Below, in pieces: positions 8,849 through 16,772 of a stretch of 22,877 bases of DNA (position 1 is the first letter of the stretch; each line of letters opens with the position of its first letter). The notes under the pieces are model-generated. The model did no database searches. It had not been told where the DNA came from and worked only from the letters and a program-made list of their open reading frames with translations. A program made the position numbers and the translations under genes. Origin of the DNA: Bremia lactucae (taxonomy: Eukaryota; Oomycota; Peronosporomycetes; Peronosporales; Peronosporaceae); assembly GCF_004359215.1 (NCBI RefSeq), contig NC_090613.1:4065599-4088475 (forward strand), written 5' to 3'.

Positions 8849-9700
8849 AAGGGATCCGTAGGATCTTAAAGGATCGATGACCCACTTCGCGCACTAAGTG
8901 CAGCTTTTGTGTCATCCAGGACAGCTTCGTCGAGAAGTGACGATGAGTTTTAGTCAACCATAGGTCGAATGACCACCATTTCAGATAAATCGCCAGCCTT
9001 TAAGGCTCGGCCACACTCATCAATAGACATTTTGTCTAGCTTTAAAAGAGCATGTAACGAAGGGATTGCCGCAAGGCTAATATTCCCCGTCAATGTTACC
9101 GGTTACACCATTTACAAGCGTATGTAATTGCTCACTCGTATCACTGTGTGAGGGTATACACGCTTTGCCGGGACATTCACGTCCCCGAATTATTCAGCCT
9201 AAATTGGTTTTATGCAAAACATGGTGTCTAATTTGACATCCGATAAGGAGTTAGGTAACTCAACTTCCTTATCCAGCGAACGTTTACGTGTCGCTTCACT
9301 TTCATTAGGAGGGTTTGACCCAAAATCCCCTGGCGAACCGCCAATAGTGTCATATTGACACTCAGTATGGTGCCACCTCGGCCGACCACACTCGGTTGCC
9401 TTAGACGTACCACTCTACGTATTATAGGGATATTACACCCTTGATGACTCGGCCTTAGGCCAACAATGCGTTGAGCATTCATTGAATCGTTATTAAAACG
9501 AAAGTCACTCGACGGAGTATACGTGTCGTTCCACTTCCTTCTTCTGGCTCGGGCTCAGAATTGATGTTTTCAGCATTGGAGTTTATTAACTCAGACATTC
9601 CAATGTCTAAAACACTGACAGACTCAGTCAATGATCCGCGCCAAAAGCGCTTTTGTTGCCTAGCAAAGATGGGTTTATGACTCTTTAAAACTTTGCTAGG
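8849..9700 (-). other. B protease-to-RT spacer, decayed
   Basis: By position this is the poorly conserved spacer between protease and RT. One open minus frame of 84 codons (9228-9482) is present, but it matches no motif I know and I do not call it a gene. No other element, tRNA or host gene is visible. Confidence 0.5.
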
Positions 9701-10096
9701 AACATTGCGCGGGCGCTTATGGTCTTAGACCTCCAATCGATCCATGGCTAATGACGTTCAAGGCAGGCTATACCAAGGATGAGATCATATCTTGAATCCA
9801 ATCAAGGACGAGACAGCGTTCCATACTGTTAAAGTCCAGAAACTAAATACCTAAGTTCAATGGAACTCTAGGAACATTGACAGTAGTTCCTGTCGCTAAG
9901 CGAACATGATTGTATCACTTTTATGCGCTTTAAGCGCCTCAACGTATTGTTGACATCCTTCAAAGGAAAGACGTCGAGCATAATTGCAAGACGCTCCTGA
10001 CTCAATAAAAATCGACCGTGGCTTATCAAAGCCCTTCACAGTCGCTTGAGCGATTAACAAGCCAGGCTTGTACTCACGCCCCGTGCCATTGCGCAC
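9701..10096 (-). pseudogene. B aspartic protease, catalytic Asp changed to Glu
   Basis: The frame 9896-10096 contains RSIFIESGASCNYARR, the retroviral-type protease active site, with IESG in place of the IDSG expected; the Glu codon GAG is at 10001-10003. Further on, in a shifted frame at about 9730-9790, DLILGIACLERH followed by a stop and PWIDWRSKT matches the second hallmark of these proteases (DxILGMxWL before a W-rich segment). The enzyme would cut the Gag-Pol polyprotein as a dimer. Loss of Asp should abolish activity. Confidence 0.8.
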
Positions 10097-10182
10097 CGAG
10101 CTAATTGGGGCTAGGCCCTGTAAACTATCACCTCCTAGAGGTTCAACAGAGCCTAGGTCTCCCCCAGTAGGGCGCCTCGCAC

Positions 10183-10389
10183 CTACTGAGTATCGACGTT
10201 TTCCCGCACCGTACCAGATTTCTGATATAGAACAAAATTGGTGTTCTTTCGAGCTTTACGCGTATTTTGTAGGGGAAAGACCGGACGTAAATGTCTCATG
10301 CTTCCGCACATATAACATCCACGGATGTTCTTATGCTGTTCCACAGATTGAAAAGCCTCTTCTTCTTCCTCGGCGAGGCTTAAATCCAT
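10183..10389 (-). pseudogene. B gag: nucleocapsid with damaged zinc knuckle
   Basis: A 68-residue frame begins with an acidic stretch (LSLAEEEEEAFQSVEQ), then CYMCGSMRHLRPVF at 10276-10317. This is a CCHC knuckle in which the last Cys is Phe (TTT at 10276-10278, one base from TGT). The knuckle would bind element RNA for packaging. Confidence 0.78.
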
Positions 10390-10406
10390 GGGTTCCGGTC
10401 TATTAG

Positions 10407-10811
10407 ACGGTACCCATGTGCTCGAAGATCTTGTTCGGTAAACAGGCGTGCGAGTAGACTTAAAGTCGAACCCAGCGCGTAGCTAGCAGGATGATAATGA
10501 AATAATTCCGGTTAGGCAACGCCCTCATTGAGACCCCCCATAAAGGTTGTAACAACAATTGCTACTTGCACCGGGTCTTGATGCATAGATGCAATGAGAG
10601 TTCTCAACTACTGGACAAAGTCCCCTAGGACTCAATTACCCTGTCGATTCGCTAGAAGCCGTGCTCGAATGCGAAAAGCCTGATCAGGCGGTGCAAACAT
10701 GCTTGTCATTTGCTGTTTCAGCAAATCCCATGAGAGAAAAGCGTCGTTTATGAACGTGCTTCACGATAGTGCCCACTCCATGGCTCTACCTCCAAGTTTG
10801 GAAATGGCCAC
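10407..10811 (-). pseudogene. B gag: capsid-region fragment cut by element A
   Basis: From the A edge the minus strand reads AISKLGGRAMEWALS, then AFLSWDLLKQQMTSMFAPP and IRARLLANRQGN, with stops between. This is the Retrotrans_gag-type region: a Trp near the end of one helix, then a W-x-x-F/L-K-x2-M/F-x-P block. It ends at 10811, exactly where TGTAAC of the A LTR starts, so the N-terminal half of gag is displaced or lost. A frame continues to THMGGLNEG-like sequence near 10510. Confidence 0.78.
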
Positions 10812-10855
10812 TGTAACGGGGTGTATCGTTACATGAAATTAACACTTACAGGTTG

Positions 10856-10875
10856 TTAGTTAATATATTAACTAA
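10856..10875. repeat. 20-bp AT-rich perfect palindrome in the A LTR
   Basis: TTAGTTAATATATTAACTAA is its own reverse complement. The 3' LTR copy near 19083 reads TTAATTAGTAAATTATCTAA, so the palindrome is not kept there. It may be part of the LTR promoter (TATA-like core), but this is a guess. Confidence 0.7.
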
Positions 10876-11187
10876 AAGGTAGATAATATTTGGAGAATAT
10901 TACTGTACATGGTAATACTCTTAAAGCTTATATATAAATAGATATAGATTATTATATCTACTTTCTTCGCGGTCCAGTCAGCGCTGGACGCGCGCAAATA
11001 GAAAGAGAGATAAGACTTTTAATGCATATTTTGTATTTGTTTTTAATTAAGTCAGTTTTAAGTAGATAGACAAGAAGAACTTAATTATATTATTACAGTT
11101 TTTAGTTAACCCTCTTTAAAGCAAGCGTTTTCAAGAGAAAACTTCCTCTGCTTGTACTCGTGTACGTGAAGTGACGTGAGGCACCAC

Positions 11188-11257
11188 TCGCACTGAGGCA
11201 GTGCGAAGTGGACTTGTACTGAAGCAGTGCAAAGGGAATTGTACTGAAGCAGTACAA
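11188..11257 (+). repeat. Three tandem ~25-bp hairpin repeats at the LTR end
   Basis: Three units, spaced 26 and 25 bp, each form a 7-bp stem with a 5-base loop: TCGCACT/AGTGCGA (11188-11206), TTGTACT/AGTGCAA with one G-T wobble (11214-11232), and TTGTACT/AGTACAA (11239-11257). Loops are GAGGC, GAAGC and GAAGC. They fall where the R/U5 part of the RNA leader would be. Confidence 0.8.
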
Positions 11258-11279
11258 GTCGGCAGTGCCCCGTTACACC

Positions 11280-11292
11280 TGGTAGCACTTTG
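11280..11292 (+). promoter_or_regulatory. A primer-binding site
   Basis: TGGTAGCACTTTG begins 2 bases after the LTR. TGGTAGC is complementary to the ...GCUACCA end of initiator methionine tRNA, the usual primer for many Ty1 and Ty3 elements. Element D has the same site. The tRNA identity is inferred. Confidence 0.75.
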
Positions 11293-11421
11293 TTGTCCGT
11301 CCAAGGACCACAGTTCTATCATCTAACATGGACATGTAAGATGATAATGGAACTACGCATCACGTTTCGCGTGATAGCTACTCCTTTCTAAGCGACATAG
11401 AAAAGGAGTGCGGTCAAACGA

Positions 11422-11937
11422 ATGAGTTTGACCGTAGAAAACGATGCCATTTTGGCCATGCTGTCCGGTTTGGACAGAGATGCCCTCCATTCAGCTATCG
11501 CCAAGTTCATACAACATGAGCTTGACGAGGCGAAGTTGAAGGTAGATTTGCTTTATCAGCCAGGCTCTCAACAGGCAGAACTGTTGAGGGTACAGCAGGT
11601 ACAGACCCCTGAACCTCGGATGACGCACACGCGTCGTCCGGAAACCATAAAGATTGACATCTCTAATTATAGGGGAGTCGAAGAAGACTCCCTCTTAAGA
11701 TGGTTTGTCGAGTTGGACGATGCCATAAGGGCTCGTCACATCGTCGACGAGCAAATGCAAGTCGCATTTGCTCAGCCAAATTTGGCACTTCGTGCCAAAA
11801 CTTGGGCACTAGGCCTTAAGTTGCGCAACCTATATGTCTTTAGGCCGCTAGCGGCTTTTAAAGCCCGGCTGAAACAGATGTTCGAACCGCCTAAGGCTGA
11901 GTTCAGAGCTTCTGAAACTCAAGCAAGGCAAGCGTGA
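11422..11937 (+). pseudogene. A gag: N-terminal and capsid region
   Basis: A 171-residue frame from ATG 11422. Residues 1-60 look helical and charged. Residues about 75-165 are the Retrotrans_gag-type region: IDISNYRGVEEDSLLRWFVE, then AKTWALGLK, and AFKARLKQMFEPPKAEFRA. The frame ends at TGA 11935-11937 because of a shift near 11900-11910; in the next frame LKLKQGKRDIYANAQHIR continues the gag, as far as a TAG near 12114 (VAE-stop-ED). The start codon lies in the loop of a 9-bp hairpin. Gag would assemble the virus-like particle in the cytoplasm. Confidence 0.85.
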
Positions 11938-12490
11938 TATTTACGCAAATGCCCAGCACATACGACTCGTAGCGAGTTGTATCACAATCAACCCAGTTCA
12001 TGAACACACGTTGATCACGGTGTTCATGCAAGGTCTTACGGATGGCCCCGTAAAGACCCACCTGTTCCACTTGGAACTGGATACGCTTGAAGAGGCAACA
12101 TCCGTTGCGGAATAGGAGGACTTTAGCTTTAGACAGGCTCAAGCTTGCATGTCATCATATCGTCCTCCAAGACAACACGAACAGGAAGGTCCAGAACCTA
12201 TGGGCCTCTCTTTTGTCAAAAGCGAGAAACCTCGCTTTTCGAACAATAAGCGATTGCAGAAATGTGATCGTTGTTAAAAATTAGGACACTACGCTCTTGA
12301 GTGAAGTGCTCCACGACCAGTACCGAGAGGTACTGAACGTAATTATGGACCGAATGCCAAAAAAGGCAACCGTCGCGGGTCCGACGTTGTTGCAAAATCG
12401 CAACAGCGAGTCGGACCGCAAAAAAACGGTCGGGGTCAGTAGGGGCGCAATGCCCTACTGATCCAGCAACCTCAAGAGAATTTGCAAATC
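11905..12490 (+). pseudogene. A gag: C-terminal capsid and nucleocapsid, zinc knuckle destroyed by stops
   Basis: In the shifted frame, HEHTLITVFMQGLTDGPVKT is the end of the capsid region and FVKSEKPRFSNNKRLQKCDRC leads into the knuckle. At 12263-12304 the knuckle reads C-D-R-C-stop-K-L-G-H-Y-A-L-E-stop: TAA at 12275-12277, and TGA at 12302-12304 where the last Cys (TGT/TGC) should be. A basic Gly/Asn/Arg tail follows, with a TAG in the CAGTAGGG hairpin at about 12435. The same hairpin, CAGTAGGG/CCCTACTG, occurs in the D gag tail at 21455-21480. Confidence 0.8.
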
Positions 12491-12492
12491 AC

Positions 12493-13680
12493 TTGACTAA
12501 AGTTGCTCCAGACACACAATCATTATGTGTCTCTGCACCTGGTGATGAGGTATCCCTCATCACCTTAAAGTTGAAAGTGACAAATGATTTGTCACTTAAA
12601 GCCCTAGTGGACTGCGGAGCGTCGAATAACTTTATTCGTCGCCAGTCACTAGAGGGTAGTAGGCTCAAATATATTGAGCGCGACATCCCTCCAACGAGGA
12701 TGACGGTGCGTCTAGCGACAGGCGCATCGATAACAGGGATGAAACGCGTAGTGAAATTTCACTACACGTTAAGANNNNNNNNNNNNNNNNNNNNNNNNNN
12801 NNNNNNNNNNNNNNNNNNNNNNNNNNNNNNNNNNNNNNNNNNNNNNNNNNNNNNNNNNNNNNNNNNNNNNNNNNNNNNNNNNNNNNNNNNNNNNNNNNNN
12901 NNNNNNNNNNNNNNNNNNNNNNNNNNNNNNNNNNNNNNNNNNNNNNNNNNNNNNNNNNNNNNNNNNNNNNNNNNNNNNNNNNNNNNNNNNNNNNNNNNNN
13001 NNNNNNNNNNNNNNNNNNNNNNNNNNNNNNNNNNNNNNNNNNNNNNNNNNNNNNNNNNNNNNNNNNNNNNNNNNNNNNNNNNNNNNNNNNNNNNNNNNNN
13101 NNNNNNNNNNNNNNNNNNNNNNNNNNNNNNNNNNNNNNNNNNNNNNNNNNNNNNNNNNNNNNNNNNNNNNNNNNNNNNNNNNNNNNNNNNNNNNNNNNNN
13201 NNNNNNNNNNNNNNNNNNNNNNNNNNNNNNNNNNNNNNNNNNNNNNNNNNNNNNNNNNNNNNNNNNNNNNNNNNNNNNNNNNNNNNNNNNNNNNNNNNNN
13301 NNNNNNNNNNNNNNNNNNNNNNNNNNNNNNNNNNNNNNNNNNNNNNNNNNNNNNNNNNNNNNNNNNNNNNNNNNNNNNNNNNNNNNNNNNNNNNNNNNNN
13401 NNNNNNNNNNNNNNNNNNNNNNNNNNNNNNNNNNNNNNNNNNNNNNNNNNNNNNNNNNNNNNNNNNNNNNNNNNNNNNNNNNNNNNNNNNNNNNNNNNNN
13501 NNNNNNNNNNNNNNNNNNNNNNNNNNNNNNNNNNNNNNNNNNNNNNNNNNNNNNNNNNNNNNNNNNNNNNNNNNNNATGACAAATTTGATGTCATCCTTG
13601 GTTTACCTTGGCTCAGAAAATACGAGCCAAGGATCAGCTGGCAGCATCGATCCGTAAAGATGCCTGCCACTTGTTTATGA
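12493..13680 (+). pseudogene. A aspartic protease, interrupted by an assembly gap
   Basis: Before the gap, residues about 30-55 read LKALVDCGASNNFIRRQSLE, the active site (D-C-G-A rather than D-S-G-A, a variant I associate with oomycete Ty3/gypsy proteases), then TVRLATGASITGMKR. After the gap, DKFDVILGLPWLRKYEPRIS is the second conserved half with the ILGLPWL strand, followed by WQHRSVKMPATC. The first codon of the open frame at 12493 is TTG, so this is not a start: the protease is the continuation of Gag-Pol. A TGA at 13678-13680 ends it. Confidence 0.83.
12775..13576. other. Assembly gap, 802 N
   Basis: Unknown sequence. The protease motifs on either side are normally separated by only a few tens of bases of coding sequence, so the gap is either over-sized or hides an insertion. 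Confidence 0.95.
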
Positions 13681-14400
13681 AATGGCCATCTGATGAACGT
13701 CTTGGAACGTTGACAAGCGTGTGGATGTACTACGAGTGAGTGCGATGGCCTCACTTGTTGTACGCTCGTTAGCACGACTGCACAAGATCACAGTGTGATT
13801 ACAAATCACCCTGTGGAGTCAGCTACCGGCGGCTCTGCGAATGCACAGGCAGCGCCGAAGGTACACCACTCGAATAAGTTGGGTGGATTGAGACATGAAT
13901 GTACGCCTAGCGAGCGACATTCAAGGAAGATACCGGTTGTCCAAAACGAACAACACGATGATCGAGTAGAGAGTCGACCATAGAGGACCCGACTGTGATA
14001 GCGCAATCACAGTCGGAAGACGTTGAGGGAATATGTCCCCACGTACTTGAGGTTAAATCTCCTCAAATAGTTAATGCTGAAGCGACTAGACTTCAGCATC
14101 CCGAGGGAATGATCCCTCGTCAGCCTGTGGATATATCCCAGGAAGAAACCGAGACATTGAATGTCTTGGTTAATGACGGATCAAGAGTTGGTGCTTATAC
14201 TCTTGATCTGTATGCACCTTCGAAGTTAGAATCCAAGTGAGATCTGCATAGTGGTAGAATGAAGCAGATCTGCGTACTGTCTCAGAGAACAAATACGTAA
14301 CCGATATTCGGTCAGCGGTAATTTTTGCAGAGAACTAACGAATTCTCAGCAGCTCATTGATGGACGAAAGTGTCCTCGATGTGAAGGCTCGGATTAAAGA
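13681..14400 (+). pseudogene. A protease-to-RT spacer
   Basis: After the stop at 13678 the frame continues as NGHLMNVLER, CGCTTSECDGLTC, then 13795-13983 with VHHSNKLGG, and in another frame 13995-14240. I recognise this as the poorly conserved linker of oomycete Ty3/gypsy pol. It has no catalytic motif. It is dense in perfect hairpins, including 13989-14016 (11-bp arms), 14074-14099 (9) and 14179-14208 (10). Confidence 0.65.
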
Positions 14401-14886
14401 AATATACTACTCCATCCTGGGAGTCACTCGAAACAAATCCTTTGTATAAAGATTTGATTGAATTCAGGGATGTATTCCCTGAACAGTTTCATGCGAGTTT
14501 ACTAAGGACAAAGGCACTCGACATGAGATCGAGCTCAAACCGGGCTCGAAGTCATGTGTCATGAGGCAGTGGCCACTGCCTCGTGAACAAGTACTAGCTC
14601 TCCGACCTTCTGTGTGCGAAAGGCCACAGGAGGGTGGCGGATAGTGCACGCATTCAATAAACTGAATGCTGCAACGGTCCCGGGTCAAACGCCGATACCT
14701 AGCAAAGACGTTATCATAGATGGTATGTCTAACAGTACCATCTTTTCGTCTATGGATCTGATAGACGGATTTTGTCAGATCCTTATGCGTGAACGGGACA
14801 CCCCGTACACAGCAGTCAGCACTCCCAGCGGGATGCTCTAAGAATGGCTAGTAATGCCACATGAGCTTAGTAACGCCCCTGCAACA
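14401..14886 (+). pseudogene. A reverse transcriptase, fingers/palm part up to the inversion
   Basis: Pieces in several frames: KDLIEFRDVFPEQF near 14450; the RQWPLPRE block at 14558-14590, encoded by a 20-bp palindrome; then 14614-14841 with WRIVHAFNKLNAATVPGQTP and FSSMDLIDGFCQILMRE, where the first catalytic Asp is GAT 14755-14757; then TAVSTPSGML, TAA, EWLVMPHELSNAPAT, ending at 14886. The next expected residues (FNRC...) are not on this strand but start at 15519 on the minus strand. Confidence 0.86.
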
Positions 14887-15519
14887 GCTGACGCGATTGG
14901 TAATAGACGACGCGCTCCGCGCCAACTGTATCGTATTGCATTACTGCACAGCCGGTTGCGAAATCGCTGGCGTCACAGACCACATGAAATGGTCTGTCTT
15001 GATCTGCAATCGCCAATATGGGCGATTGCATCAAGCTTTGCTTGATACCTTTAAAGGAACGCTGACAATCAGCGTTCCATAGCCATTTCTCGTCGTTTAC
15101 AAGAGACGAGAGAGATGAACTATCATCTCGGCATTAATGCGGGAGTACTTGTGCAAGTACGCCGTTAATCCAAGAAACTTTCTGAGTCCCTTGACATCGA
15201 CTGGAACTGGCCTGTCGGTAATTGACTTGATCTTTTCGGGATCAGGGCGCACGCCGTGTTTCCCTGCGATGCACCCAAGAAGTGGTATTTCGCTTGCAGC
15301 GAGATTTGCGTACAGCTTATGCTTTCGCATAAGTGTAAGAACTTGAGATTTGCGTACAGCTTATGCTCCATAAGTGTAAGAACCTGACGAACGTGAGTTT
15401 TTATGAACTTCCACGTCCGTCTTTCCGTCCATGGCTCGGCTATGGACGAATACATCGTCAAAATAACTCAATGCGGATTCTCGCACCGGTCTCAACAGAT
15501 TCGTTACGCATCTGTTGAA
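14887..15519 (-). pseudogene. Inverted RT segment (YFDD palm, thumb, connection, start of RNase H)
   Basis: Read on the minus strand from 15519: FNRCVTNLLRPVRE, SALSYFDDVFVHSRAMDGK with the catalytic YFDD at 15454-15465, then KHKLYANL, LLGCIAGKHGVRPDPEKIKS, LGLTAYLHKYS, FHVVCDASDFATGCA (the first RNase H Asp) and RQL at 14887. The flanking plus strand supplies exactly the residues before (NAPAT, to 14886) and after (QPAEHN, from 15520), without loss or gain of a base. The segment is 633 bp, 211 codons. Local damage includes a tandem duplication and a TAA after SRLL. Confidence 0.9.
15301..15385. repeat. Tandem duplication (44 + 41 bp) inside the inverted RT segment
   Basis: Both copies begin GAGATTTGCGTACAGCTTAT and end ATAAGTGTAAGAAC. 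The first (15301-15344) has CTTATGC-TTTC-GCATAAG, a perfect hairpin; the second (15345-15385) has lost 3 bases in the loop. The unit encodes the KHKLYANL block of RT on the minus strand, so the protein segment is duplicated out of frame. Confidence 0.85.
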
Positions 15520-15923
15520 TGCAACCAGCTGAACACAATTATTCAGTGCATGACAAGGAACTCCTTGCCATGAAATATGCACTGGCTAAGTTTAGCGTCT
15601 GTCACCTCGGAGATAGACCGTTCATCGTATATACGAACCATGCGTCATTATGCACGGCCAAAAACAGCCCACATCTCTCGCAAGGAATGGCGAGGTGTTT
15701 ATCCTATTTCGCGGAGTATAATTTTTCCGTGGAACATAAACCAGGACGACTTAAGTCGTCGCTGATGCGTTATCACGCCGCCATGATTTCGAGTCGGCTG
15801 CACACTCCAACAGTGAAATTAATACCCACTGTTGCAACACTCATTACAAGTGTTCCGTCATCAATTTTGTTTGATGCCATTACGAAAGTCAACACAGAAG
15901 ATAAAGAACTTCTGCGTATCTGA
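15520..15923 (+). pseudogene. A pol: RNase H domain, Asp to Asn
   Basis: A 134-residue frame picks up after the inversion: EHNYSVHDKELLAMKYALAK with the catalytic Glu, then IVYTNHASLCTAKNSPHLSQ, where the usual TDH is TNH, a loss of a catalytic Asp. LSYFAEYNFSVEHKPGR follows; the ADALSRR end is garbled (15760-15775). From about residue 85 it is the connection to integrase. The first catalytic Asp of this domain is on the other strand in the inverted segment. Confidence 0.85.
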
Positions 15924-16066
15924 TGAATCCATCCGATAAATATTTTAAAGATTTTCCGGCCTTACACCGATTGTCATCCGATCGATACACAACATTCAAC
16001 GGCTTAGTGTACTAAACAGCCGTTGCCGGCGACACTCCACGTGTCATCGTCCCTACTCAATGTAAT
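15924..16066 (+). other. A RNase H to integrase connection
   Basis: No domain is visible. The region has the CAACGGCT/AGCCGTTG hairpin near 15998-16026, with TTAG/CTAA nested in its loop. Confidence 0.45.
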
Positions 16067-16405
16067 TTGCGCTTGCGCATCATGAATGAGTGTCACGATG
16101 CACCCGCAAGTGGGCATCATGGACGTGAGAAACCTTATCTCACAGTAAGTCACGACTTTTACTGGCCCTGCCAGTATCAGTTCGTGCGCAAGTACATTCG
16201 TGCTTGCGAGGTATGTCAACGGGTGAAGCCTAGCCCTTCATCACGTGCACCTCTCCAACCTCTTCCACTTCCGGCAGAATGTTGGCAGTCCGTATATATG
16301 GACTTCGTCTACAGATTTCCCGAGGACGATCACAAAAACAACGGAATCGTTGTTTTTGTGGGGAGATTCAGCAAGATGGTACATCTTGTTGCTGTACTAG
16401 AGTAA
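16067..16405 (+). pseudogene. A pol: integrase zinc finger and start of core
   Basis: A 112-residue frame. The HHCC finger is complete: CHDAPASGHHGREK with the two His, and CEVCQRVKPS with the two Cys. VYMDFVYRFPEDD carries the first catalytic Asp, and GIVVFVGRFSKMVHL follows. A TAA after VLE at 16403-16405 ends the frame. KNNGIVVFV is encoded by a perfect 13-bp-arm hairpin (16331-16360). Confidence 0.87.
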
Positions 16406-16772
16406 ATTACGGCTCCGAACTGTGCCTGTGCCTTAATCGACACGGTATTCAGACTCCACGGTTTACCCCGTGATCTGGTCTCAGATAGAGAGATCTACAG
16501 CTCACGGTGGAGTTTTGGCATCCGTGTTCCGTTTTCTCGGAACACGGCTGACTATGTCAACTTTCGATCATCCAGAGACAGATGGTTAGACGGAACGGGT
16601 AAATCGCGTCCCCGAGGAGATACTTCGAGGTTATGTCAAACCGTATCCGTATTGAAGCAAGTTTTTACCGTTGGTCAATCCGCCATCAATAATTCGGAGC
16701 ATGCGTCTACAACGCATACCCCGTTCTTCGTAAATGGCTTATGTTATCCCGCATACCCACCCAATTAGATGG
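16406..16772 (+). pseudogene. A pol: integrase core, second half
   Basis: LVSDREIYSSRW near 16475-16505 carries the second catalytic Asp. After a frameshift, LGTRLTMSTFDHPETDG is followed by TAG (16587-16589, from the CAG of QTER) and TERVNRVPEEILR, where the catalytic Glu is GAA 16593-16595. Then INNSEHASTTHTPFFVNGL closes the core. So D,D,E all exist but are split by one shift and one stop. Confidence 0.83.

Larger units (their letters stand above)
3902..10811 (-). mobile_element. B: degenerate Ty3/gypsy retrotransposon, minus strand, split by element A
   Basis: Read on the minus strand the order is gag (N-terminus missing), zinc knuckle, protease, RT, RNase H, integrase, chromodomain, polypurine tract and L2 LTR. 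At 10811/10812 the gag reading frame stops abruptly at the TGTAAC edge of element A, so A inserted into B. An L2 LTR remnant on the same strand at 19233-19560, beyond A, may be the B 5' LTR, with the first part of gag deleted. Six bases separate its left LTR edge from the end of the E1 LTR. Confidence 0.82.
10812..11277 (+). repeat. A 5' LTR, 466 bp
   Basis: Bounded by TGTAACGGGG and CCCCGTTACA, perfect terminal inverted repeats of 10 bp with TG...CA ends. The left part matches the 3' LTR at 19035-19232. It holds a 20-bp perfect palindrome at 10856-10875, the conserved hairpin GTCCAG/CTGGAC near 10972-10989, and three tandem hairpins near its end. Confidence 0.9.

Noticed and set aside
9228..9482. 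An 84-codon minus-strand frame in the B spacer
   Set aside because: Right strand and place for pol spacer, but no recognisable feature and no neighbour frame to join; left as part of the spacer rather than called a gene.
11188..11257. Regularly spaced repeats considered as a CRISPR array
   Set aside because: The units are adjacent hairpins without unique spacers, in an LTR of a eukaryotic element.
11106..11322. Short minus-strand frames in the A LTR
   Set aside because: They span tandem hairpin repeats and the LTR/primer-site border, so the periodic residues come from the repeats.
12762..13775. A 337-codon open frame on the minus strand
   Set aside because: Most of it is the N gap, which cannot contain visible stops. 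The readable ends have no motif and lie antisense to protease.
14563..14582. 20-bp palindrome considered as a protein-binding operator
   Set aside because: It encodes the conserved R-Q-W-P-L-P block of RT; it belongs to the general hairpin richness rather than being an isolated site.
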